Shown: positions 16,298 through 23,663 of the stretch, piece after piece
Layout of the letters: every line of letters begins with the position of its first letter
Numbering within the stretch: position 1 is the stretch's first letter
Assembly: GCA_016928975.1 (NCBI GenBank)
Contig: JAFGJR010000011.1
Coordinates: 1 to 57,283 of the forward strand
Direction of reading: 5' to 3'
DNA from: Sedimentisphaerales bacterium
Lineage (GTDB): Bacteria > Planctomycetota > Phycisphaerae > Sedimentisphaerales > SG8-4
DNA length: 57,283 nt
Position numbers and translations under genes: made by a program
The notes under the pieces: generated by a model
The model's database searches: none
The model's input: only the letters and a program-made list of their open reading frames with translations
What the model was told of the DNA's origin: nothing

Positions 16298-16306
16298 TGA
16301 TATAAT
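16298..16306 (+). promoter_or_regulatory. Extended -10 promoter of the beta-helix gene
   Basis: TGA-TATAAT at 16298-16306 is a perfect extended -10 element preceded by a T run (16293-16298). No consensus -35 lies at 16-18 nt. It would give a leader of about 75 nt before the ATG at 16390. Confidence 0.6.
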
Positions 16307-16389
16307 GAAGGTTTGCAGGTCTCTCGGAGGCAGGAATCCCTGGTGGACTTGGTTCTCTGCCGTGAGAGCTTACGGGAAAGGGAGAATCT

Positions 16390-19300
16390 ATGAAGAGGGT
16401 CGCACTCACAGCCATCGTCGCATCGTGTGTTTTCGTTGTCCCCGTCTCCGCGGCCACGTCGAGGGTCCCGGGCGAGTACCCAAGCATCCAAATGGCCATC
16501 CAGGCCAGCAACCACGGCGATACGGTCCTCGTCTCACCGGGGGTGTACTACGAGACGATCAACTTCGTCGGCAAGAACATCGTCGTGACGGGCACAGACC
16601 CGAATGATCCCAAGATCGTGGGGTACACCATCATCGACGCCGATGGCGACGGCTCGGCCGTCACTTTTGAGAATGGGGAGACCTCCGCGGCCGTGCTGAC
16701 CGGTTTCACCATTACCGGCGGCTTCGGTACGCTCAACAACGGCATTGAGGGCCAGGGGATGGGGAACGTCTTCTGGGGAGCCGGCATCTACTGCATCGAC
16801 TCCTCGCCGACGATCACGAGGAACATCATTACGCGCAACTACGGCCCCACAAGTGCGGATCTGGCCGGCGGCGGGCAGGGCGAAGCCAGCTACGGGGGTG
16901 GCATCGCGGCCATCTTCTGCAGCCCCATCATCACTCACAACACTATCCGCAACAACACCGGCCTGATCGGCGGCGGACTCATCCTGTACATAGGCAGCGC
17001 GGTCGTCGCCAACAACGTCATCACCGACAACTCCAGCTACATCGGCGGCGGCGTGATCCAGATTGGCGGCTCCCTGATGTACAACACGATTGCCAACAAC
17101 GATTGCGACATAGGGGGCGGCCAGGGCATCGGCGGCAACGTCTATGCCCTCTTTGACCCCCAGTTCGGGCGTATGGAAGTCGTCGGCAACATCATCTCCG
17201 GCGCCCTGTCCGGCGGTGGCATTCTCTGGCGGGGCGACATGGCTTCGGACGTCTTCCGATACAACAACGTCTGGAACAACGCCATGGCGAACTACATCGT
17301 CATGGACGCCCAGACCGGCGCCATCGAGCTCGATGGCGACAACGACCGAAACGGCACGATGGGCAACATCAGCCAGGACCCTCGGTTCGTCAATCCGCTC
17401 AACAGAGACTATCACCTGACCTTCGAATCGCCTTGCATCAATGGGGGCGACCCGGGCTATGCCTTTGCCGAAGGGCAGATCGATATCGACGGCCAGCCCA
17501 GGGTTTATGGCTCTCGAATCGATATTGGCGCCGACGAGTATGTGGGGTATGTGCCGCCTGTCGCGTTTGCGGGCTATGACCAGCATCTGCTCAAGCCCCT
17601 CGAAACCGTCACTCTCGATGGTTCGCAGAGTTCCTTCTACGACCCATGCAGCATCAAAACGTTCCGCTGGACACAGGTCGACGGCGCGCCAGTGGTGCTG
17701 AGCGACGCGAATTCCGCAACACCAACGTTCCTGCCGGAATCGATGGGCGAATACGCTTTCGAGCTGGTGGTGGCGGACGACAGGTACGCAAGCGATCCCG
17801 ATCGGGTCGTGGTGCTTGTGGCGGACAACCAGCCGCCCATTGCGGACGCGGGACCTGACGGGGTCTGGGAGATGCCGGGCCGTGCGGTGCTGGACGGGAG
17901 CGGCTCGCACGATCCCGACCGCGTGGACCGGCTCCGTTACACGTGGACCCAGGTAGGCGGGCCGCCAGTGGAACTGAGCGACGCCGATACGGCGAGGCCC
18001 TCTTTCGCCTGTGACGTAGAGGGACAGTACGCCTTTGAGCTGGTCGTGAGCGATGGTTTTGTGACCAGTCAACCCAGCCAAATGCAGGGGGTCACTGTTG
18101 GTGTCACCAAGGCCCTACAGATGAGAAGCGTCGCGCCGGCGACAGAAGGACCGGCCTACTACCCCGACATCTCCGGAAGCAAAGTGGTGTATGTGACGGG
18201 GCTGACCGGCGGGGCGTGGCAGATTGCCTGCAAAGACCTGCATACCGGTGCGGCGGAGCAGTTCACGGCCGGCGGCGTGAATCTACAACCGAAGGTGGAT
18301 GGTGATCTCGTCGTCTGGTCGGGCGGCGCCTCCTTCGGCGTCACGGTCAGCCCGCAATGTGCCGGAGTCTACATCCACAACCTCACCACCGGCGTTCAGC
18401 AGACGTTGCGAGCCGCGACAGAGACCAGCTCCTTCAGCCATCCGGCGGTCTCAGGCAACAAGGTGGTGTGGGTCGAGCACCGGGGGCTCGATAGGAACAA
18501 CGCTGATACATGGTACAACATGCCGTACGATATCTGCGGCGCGGATGTCAGCGATCTTCAGAAGCCCCGGTTCTTCACCATTGCCATCGGCGTCGGCCGG
18601 CGGGATCCACTGCCCCTGACGAATCTCACCGGCGACAGCGATGTCCTCGACATCTACGACGATATGGTCGTCTGGGAAGCGCAGGGTGATATCTACGCCG
18701 CTTACATACATGACACGAACGACATTCGCGTCTGTGCGGTGTGCGACAACCCGGCCCGCCAGTACGACCTCGCAATTTCCGGGCGGCTGGTCGTGTGGAC
18801 CGATGAGCGGAATGATGAAGGGGACATCTACGGCGCCGATATCTCTGATCTCGATGACATCAGGGAGTTTGTCGTGGCCAGAAAGCCCGGAGTCCAGTGG
18901 CAGCCGGCGATCGATGGATGCCAGACTGTGTATGTCAACGGCAGTGGCTTCAGCGGCTCGGTCGGGCTCGCCTGCGTCACCCGCAAGCACGGCGTCCTGA
19001 ACGTCGATCTGGCGGAGATTCAGGGGGGCGCCATGCCCGTGCTGGACGGTACGGCGTTGATCTGGCTCCAGGGGTCGAACAGCTCGATCCAGGGGGCCGT
19101 GCTCAGCTTTGGATACTCCATCTTCGATGGTCGGGTGCAGAATGCACAGACAAGCAGAAGGTACGACTTCGTCCAGCACGCGATCAGCGACGCTGGTCCG
19201 GGTGAGCAGATCGTCCTCGAACAAGGCGCGTACCTGGAAAAGATCGACTTTGCCGGCAAGGCAGTGACAGTGCGCTCGGTTGACCCGGCGGACCCGGCGG

Positions 19301-20151
19301 TCGTATCCGGCACCGTGCTCCAGGGCCGAGGCACCCTCGTGACCTTTGCCCGCAGCGAGGACGTCAACAGCGTCCTCGACGGGCTAACGATTCTGTGGGG
19401 CAGCGAGGGCATCTGCTGTTACGGTGCATCTCCTACCATTCGACGATGCAACATTACGGCCAATCACGGCGCCGGCCTGCGATTGGAGAACCAGAGTCGT
19501 GCTCTGATCGCTGATTGCCGCATCACGGCCAATGATGGGGCGGGTATCGAGATGTCCGCCACACAGCAGGGGCGCGCCGTCCGATACAGTCAGGGTACCG
19601 TCCGCAACTGCATCATTGCCGCCAACCGCCACGAGGGTATTCGGGGCGGAAAACCGACGATCACCAATTGCACGATCGTCGAGAACTGTGGCGAGGGCAT
19701 TATCGCTACGGTTCCTACGGTGACGAACTCGATTGTCTATTTCAACAACAGCCAGGGCGATGGCACTCAGATCAACAGCAACTTCGCCACGGTGACATAT
19801 TGTGACGTTGAAGGCGGCTGGCCAGGCGATGGGAACATCCAGGAGGACCCGCTGTTCGTGGAGCTGGGTCACTGGGTGGGTGCTGACGAAGCCACAGGAG
19901 ATCCTGGTGCATGGTGGTCAGGCGACTACCATCTCCAGAGCCAGGGCCTGCGATGGAATGCTCAGACTCGCTCCTGGGTCTCGGATCCTGCCACCAGCCC
20001 ATGCATTGACGCAGGTGATCCTGCCTCGCCGCTACTGGACGAGCCTGTGAGTGTGACTCAGCCTGGCGGCGAGCCATACCCGAACACACGGATCGACATG
20101 GGCGCCTACGGCGGTACACCTGAAGCCAGCCTCGCTCCGGTCTCGCCATAG
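16390..20151 (+). CDS. Giant secreted beta-helix / PKD / beta-propeller protein
   Basis: 1253 residues; ATG 16390 follows AAAGGGAGA. Signal peptide 1-22 (ends VSAA). Residues about 25-385 form a right-handed parallel beta-helix (PSIQMAIQASNHGDTVLVSPGVY, repeated NxIxxN turns, FVNPLNRDYHL, SPCINGGDPG). Residues about 388-575 are two PKD/K319L-like domains (AGYDQHLLKPLETVTLDGSQS; ADAGPDGVWEMPGRAVLDGSGSHD). About 580-890 is TolB-like propeller sequence (YYPDISGSKVVYV, VSGNKVVWVEH, ISGRLVVWTDERNDEGDIYGAD). About 905-1250 is a second beta-helix ending CIDAGDPASP and RIDMGAYGGTPEAS. Such proteins bind or cleave polysaccharides; no catalytic residues can be assigned. Confidence 0.9.
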   Translation: MKRVALTAIVASCVFVVPVSAATSRVPGEYPSIQMAIQASNHGDTVLVSPGVYYETINFVGKNIVVTGTDPNDPKIVGYTIIDADGDGSAVTFENGETSAAVLTGFTITGGFGTLNNGIEGQGMGNVFWGAGIYCIDSSPTITRNIITRNYGPTSADLAGGGQGEASYGGGIAAIFCSPIITHNTIRNNTGLIGGGLILYIGSAVVANNVITDNSSYIGGGVIQIGGSLMYNTIANNDCDIGGGQGIGGNVYALFDPQFGRMEVVGNIISGALSGGGILWRGDMASDVFRYNNVWNNAMANYIVMDAQTGAIELDGDNDRNGTMGNISQDPRFVNPLNRDYHLTFESPCINGGDPGYAFAEGQIDIDGQPRVYGSRIDIGADEYVGYVPPVAFAGYDQHLLKPLETVTLDGSQSSFYDPCSIKTFRWTQVDGAPVVLSDANSATPTFLPESMGEYAFELVVADDRYASDPDRVVVLVADNQPPIADAGPDGVWEMPGRAVLDGSGSHDPDRVDRLRYTWTQVGGPPVELSDADTARPSFACDVEGQYAFELVVSDGFVTSQPSQMQGVTVGVTKALQMRSVAPATEGPAYYPDISGSKVVYVTGLTGGAWQIACKDLHTGAAEQFTAGGVNLQPKVDGDLVVWSGGASFGVTVSPQCAGVYIHNLTTGVQQTLRAATETSSFSHPAVSGNKVVWVEHRGLDRNNADTWYNMPYDICGADVSDLQKPRFFTIAIGVGRRDPLPLTNLTGDSDVLDIYDDMVVWEAQGDIYAAYIHDTNDIRVCAVCDNPARQYDLAISGRLVVWTDERNDEGDIYGADISDLDDIREFVVARKPGVQWQPAIDGCQTVYVNGSGFSGSVGLACVTRKHGVLNVDLAEIQGGAMPVLDGTALIWLQGSNSSIQGAVLSFGYSIFDGRVQNAQTSRRYDFVQHAISDAGPGEQIVLEQGAYLEKIDFAGKAVTVRSVDPADPAVVSGTVLQGRGTLVTFARSEDVNSVLDGLTILWGSEGICCYGASPTIRRCNITANHGAGLRLENQSRALIADCRITANDGAGIEMSATQQGRAVRYSQGTVRNCIIAANRHEGIRGGKPTITNCTIVENCGEGIIATVPTVTNSIVYFNNSQGDGTQINSNFATVTYCDVEGGWPGDGNIQEDPLFVELGHWVGADEATGDPGAWWSGDYHLQSQGLRWNAQTRSWVSDPATSPCIDAGDPASPLLDEPVSVTQPGGEPYPNTRIDMGAYGGTPEASLAPVSP

Positions 20152-20181
20152 GTTGTCCGGTGGTCAACTTATGGCCGGTCC

Positions 20182-20210
20182 CACTGGCAAGCCAGCGCAC
20201 TTGCCGGTGT
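20182..20210 (+). other. Hairpin after the beta-helix gene
   Basis: ACTGGCAAG pairs with CTTGCCGGT (one T-G wobble) about 30 nt after the stop. There is no T-tract, so it may be a factor-dependent or weak terminator. Confidence 0.35.
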
Positions 20211-20283
20211 CACTCGTCGTGTATGTACGCCTGACGATCGGAATGGCATGGTGTCAGCGCCGGGCTGTGGTGCGCGACGTGCG

Positions 20284-21150
20284 TTAACGACTGGCCTGTA
20301 ACATGTCTTTGAGCCGCTGCAACTCGCCGTCTTTCATGTGATAGCTGTGCTCGAAGTCAGGGAAACGACCTGTCTTCACTTCCCGAGCGTACGCTTGGAT
20401 CGCCTCAACCGCCCGACTGCCCAGTTGGTCGTATGCCTTTGTAAATTTGGGCAATCGTCCCTGTGAGAGACCGAGGATGTCGGGGGCAATGAGAATCTGT
20501 CCGTCGCAGCCGGGCCCGGACCCACAACTGATCACGGGGACTTGAGACTGCTCGGAGATAATCTGGGCAACCTCTGCCGCCGTGCCCTCGATTAGCAAAG
20601 CGCCCGCACCTGCCTGAATCATCCGCCGGGCCAGATCGACGAGCTCAATGGCCATTTCGGCAGTAGTGGCCTCCGCACGAAAGCGACCGGTGGCACTGAT
20701 CCTCTGTGGGCGAATTCCGATGTGGGCCATTACGGCGATACCCGCGTCTGTGACAGCCCGGACTGTGTCCACATGCGCGCCAGTCACCTCGATCTTCACC
20801 ATCTGCGCGCCACCTTCCGTAAGAAAGCGGCCTGCGTTGCGCACGGCATCTGCGGCACCGGTGTGATAAGATAGGAAGGGCATATCAGCGATCAGATACA
20901 CATTTGGGGCACCTCGGCGGACTGCGGCGGTGATGGTTACCATGAAATGCATCGTTGCCGGCAACGTGGAATCGAATCCGAGCATCAGTTGGGCAGCGGA
21001 GTCGCCGACGAGAACGATCTCCACCGGGGCCTGTGAGACGACGTGAGCCGTCGTGTAGTCATAGCAACTGACAGCCACGATGCGCCGTCGCTCCTGCTTG
21101 GCCTGCCAGAGATCTGTGATCGTAATGCGATTTTCCATCGACGAGCCCAT
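20284..21150 (-). CDS. panB: 3-methyl-2-oxobutanoate hydroxymethyltransferase
   Basis: 288 residues. Ketopantoate hydroxymethyltransferase adds a hydroxymethyl group from methylene-tetrahydrofolate to 2-oxoisovalerate, the first step of pantothenate and CoA synthesis in the cytoplasm. Family motifs: VSCYDYTTAHV, VGDSAAQLMLGFDSTLPATM holding the first metal-binding Asp, LIADMPFLSYHTG with the second, GAQMVKIE, AHIGIRPQ and the catalytic-Glu region LLIEG. Length is normal for PanB. The start is uncertain between ATG 21150 and ATG 21138, neither with a strong ribosome binding site. It has no other pantothenate genes next to it. Confidence 0.92.
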   Translation of the reverse strand: MGSSMENRITITDLWQAKQERRRIVAVSCYDYTTAHVVSQAPVEIVLVGDSAAQLMLGFDSTLPATMHFMVTITAAVRRGAPNVYLIADMPFLSYHTGAADAVRNAGRFLTEGGAQMVKIEVTGAHVDTVRAVTDAGIAVMAHIGIRPQRISATGRFRAEATTAEMAIELVDLARRMIQAGAGALLIEGTAAEVAQIISEQSQVPVISCGSGPGCDGQILIAPDILGLSQGRLPKFTKAYDQLGSRAVEAIQAYAREVKTGRFPDFEHSYHMKDGELQRLKDMLQASR

Positions 21151-21267
21151 AAGAGACTGCTTGCTTTTCTGTTACAGTAGTGGAACAACCGGGTGTTTGC
21201 AAGAGTAAAATAATCGTGTTAAGGGTCGAGAATGAGGCCATTTCACCACAGGGCGAGAAAAAAATGA

Positions 21268-21471
21268 CAATTTCGCAAATTAGCTCTTGATTTTCGCGGG
21301 CAAAGACGTATTTTTACATTATCATCGGTTTTCGCTAAAGAATTCTCGGGCCGTGCAACGATGAATGGGATAACAAGAGGTAATCTGATAACCAAAGCCT
21401 TTAAGGCTGACAAATAGCTTTTCATCACCCTCCTCCGAAGCCAGATTCTTTAACTGGAATCTGGCTTTTTT
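21268..21471 (+). ncRNA. Candidate small RNA or short-ORF transcript in an AT-rich island
   Basis: The spacer 21190-21480 is much richer in A+T than its surroundings and ends in a strong intrinsic terminator on the plus strand, yet no gene precedes it on that strand. A -35/-10-like pair (TTGATT about 21287, TATTTT about 21309) lies 100-150 nt before the terminator. Inside are a perfect hairpin AGCCT-TTA-AGGCT and a CCTCCT stretch just before the terminator that could pair with ribosome binding sites. A frame of 18 codons (21361-21417) also exists but lacks a Shine-Dalgarno sequence. I could not match it to a known RNA family. Confidence 0.35.
21438..21471 (+). terminator. Strong rho-independent terminator with no upstream gene
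   Basis: Perfect 11-bp stem AAGCCAGATTC (21438-21448) with GAATCTGGCTT (21457-21467), 8-nt loop and a T6 run. Its strand sense (T-run on plus) excludes panB, which is on the minus strand and reads away from it. Confidence 0.9.
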
Positions 21472-21818
21472 ACTCCCCGCGGCGAGTGTTAATTTAGGTA
21501 GAGACGCCTCGCTCTGGCTGGAAGAATGGGGAGAAGCGATAAGTCTGGGGAACCTGGCCTGTTGTTGGTCGCGGGCTCAGCGGCGTCCTCCCGTGCTTCA
21601 CGACGATATGGTCGCGTGTGTTCAGGGTCTCCACTCCACCAGGATTATGGGTCTTACACCAGCGATAATGAGAGACTGGATCGGTCTGATGCCCCGGCAG
21701 TGCAGTGGAGGGCAAATCCATCCGATACGTTAGCGGTGGTGTTCGGCACAATGCAAGAGCATGACCTGCTTGGAAGCAGCGGGTGCGAGGGAGCCAGACA
21801 GATGGACAGGACGAATGG

Positions 21819-22613
21819 ATGAAGACGATTTCGATAGTCAACCAAAAGGGCGGTTGTGCGAAGACAACAACTGCGTTGAATCTTGCGGCTGCCTTTGCCA
21901 GGTCGGGCCAGCGGGTCCTCCTCGTTGATCTGGATCCGCAAGGCCATGCGACACTGGGTGCGGGATTCAGCCCGGACGGCGTTGGCCGGACGATTTATGA
22001 TGCCCTTGTGGACACGAACCTGCCTCTGTCCTCTATCGTCGTGCATACAGACATCGACTGGTTCGACGTGGCGCCAAGTAATGTCAGTCTGGCGGGCATT
22101 GAGGTCCAGTTGCGTCAGACAATCGGCAAGCAGTTGATTCTGGGGGAACAGCTTCGCCAAGTCGCCGACCACTACGACATGTGTGTCATCGACTGCGCTC
22201 CCTGGCTGGGGTTGCTCATGGTCAATGCGCTGGTGGCGAGCACCGATGTGATCATCCCGGTACAGGCGCATTTCTATGCTTTCGAGGGCTTGAGGAAGCT
22301 GCTCGACACGATCGAGGTGCTCAAGGAGCGTTTCCAGCCTTGTTACGCAAGAACGCTGGGCCTGTTGCTCACCTTCGTGGAAGACCGTCCTCTGTACAGC
22401 CGCAAAATTCAGTTCAAGCTCCGTGAAATGTTCGGCGACCTGGTGTTCGATACGGTGATTCACAAGACGATCAGACTGGTGGAAGCTCCGGACACTGGGA
22501 GATCCATCTTCTCATTCGCGCCCGATAGCAAGGCCGCCCTCGAATACCGCGCGCTGGCCGATGAGATTCTGGCGCGCCTGAGCGTGTCCGAATTGGCGGT
22601 CGCCACGACGTAA
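21819..22613 (+). CDS. ParA/Soj-family partition-type ATPase
   Basis: 264 residues from ATG 21819, at which the family's usual N-terminus begins (MKTISIVNQKGGCAKTTTA). The deviant Walker A motif KGGCAKTTT has the signature Lys, DLDPQGHATLG is the A' region, and CVIDCAPWLG the Walker B strand. ParA proteins bind DNA non-specifically when ATP-bound and position chromosomes, plasmids or large complexes. No ParB or parS-like site is visible nearby, so this is an orphan whose cargo is unknown. The 345 nt upstream of it contain only the terminator at 21438 and no clear promoter. An aldo/keto reductase follows 140 nt later. Confidence 0.85.
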   Translation: MKTISIVNQKGGCAKTTTALNLAAAFARSGQRVLLVDLDPQGHATLGAGFSPDGVGRTIYDALVDTNLPLSSIVVHTDIDWFDVAPSNVSLAGIEVQLRQTIGKQLILGEQLRQVADHYDMCVIDCAPWLGLLMVNALVASTDVIIPVQAHFYAFEGLRKLLDTIEVLKERFQPCYARTLGLLLTFVEDRPLYSRKIQFKLREMFGDLVFDTVIHKTIRLVEAPDTGRSIFSFAPDSKAALEYRALADEILARLSVSELAVATT

Positions 22614-22753
22614 ATCATGCCAGAGGGCCACCCTCGCTCGCCCGGCCCAATCGCATCGGTGCAGTTGTCCACTGGACCGGCTTGCGGTATCATTGTCGTG
22701 ATGTCTCTCCGATGGTGGAGATGCTTGGGGGTGGTCTCTGGGAGTACAGACGT

Positions 22754-23662
22754 ATGGTTCCTCAGATGACGTTGAGCAAGAACGGTCCGGCGTGTTCGCG
22801 ACTCGTCCATGGGCTCTGGCGCCTGGCCGCATGGAAGAAGACCACTTCGCAGATCCGTGCCATGATCGACTTCTGCCTGGAGCGGGGTATCACCACGTTC
22901 GACCACGCCGACATCTACGGTGATTACGCCTGCGAACAGCTCTTCGGCGCCGCCTTGTCCGCTGCCCCAGTTGACCGGTCGCGCATCCAGCTTGTGACCA
23001 AGTGCGGCATCAAGCTTGTCTCACCGAACAGACCCGGCCACAGAATCAAGTCCTACGACACGAACTGCTCCCACATTCTCGCGTCCGTGGACAATTCTCT
23101 CAAGTGTCTGAACACAGAGTACGTCGACGTGCTACTGATCCACAGGCCCGATCCGCTGGCGGACCCCGACGAGATCAACGAGGCCTTCGTTTCCCTCAGG
23201 GACAGCGGCAAGGTCCGGCACTTCGGTGTGTCCAACTTCCTGCCGTCTCAGTTCGAGCTGCTCGCCTCCCGGCTGGAGGTTCCCCTGGTGACGAACCAAG
23301 TGGAGTACTCAGTCATGCACCTGGCGGCTCATGCCGACGGCACCATCGACTTGTGCCAGAGGGTTGGGATCCATCCGATGGCTTGGTCACCCCTGGGCGG
23401 CGGCAGGTTGTTCCACCAGGATTCGACGCAGGGCGTGACATTGCGTGAAACGCTCGGCGGGGTTGGCCGTGACATCGGCGGGGCTTCCATCGATCAGATC
23501 GCCCTCGCCTGGATTCTCAAGCATCCGGTCCGGTTCGCCGTGGTGCTTGGCACCGGCAACACCGATCGCATCAATCAAGCGGTCGAGGCGATGGACATTT
23601 CACTGTCGCGGGAGCAGTGGTTCGAGATCTGGCGGGCGTCCACGGGCCGCGATGTGCCGTAG
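22754..23662 (+). CDS. Aldo/keto reductase of the YdhF type
   Basis: 302 residues from ATG 22754, with GGGAG upstream; the frame is open further but only this start matches the family N-terminus. NAD(P)H-dependent oxidoreductase with a TIM barrel. The catalytic tetrad is visible: Asp and Tyr in TTFDHADIYG, Lys in VTKCGIK, His in LLIHRPDPL. SGKVRHFGVSNF, SPLGGGRL and the cofactor-binding LGTGNTDRI complete the pattern, and the whole sequence resembles E. coli YdhF in length and order. Substrate unknown. Its stop is one base from the stop of the convergent ABC exporter gene. Confidence 0.9.
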   Translation: MVPQMTLSKNGPACSRLVHGLWRLAAWKKTTSQIRAMIDFCLERGITTFDHADIYGDYACEQLFGAALSAAPVDRSRIQLVTKCGIKLVSPNRPGHRIKSYDTNCSHILASVDNSLKCLNTEYVDVLLIHRPDPLADPDEINEAFVSLRDSGKVRHFGVSNFLPSQFELLASRLEVPLVTNQVEYSVMHLAAHADGTIDLCQRVGIHPMAWSPLGGGRLFHQDSTQGVTLRETLGGVGRDIGGASIDQIALAWILKHPVRFAVVLGTGNTDRINQAVEAMDISLSREQWFEIWRASTGRDVP

Positions 23663-23663
23663 T

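Noticed and set aside
16534..18081. A 515-codon open frame on the minus strand
   Set aside because: Antisense to the beta-helix protein and made of the reverse of its repeats; no start context or motif.
20178..20215. TGGCA...TTGC pair resembling a sigma-54 promoter
   Set aside because: The spacing between the two elements is wrong for -24/-12, and both halves are the arms of a hairpin.
21361..21417. 18-codon frame in the AT-rich island as a gene
   Set aside because: No ribosome binding site, very short and no recognised sequence; kept only as part of the ncRNA candidate.
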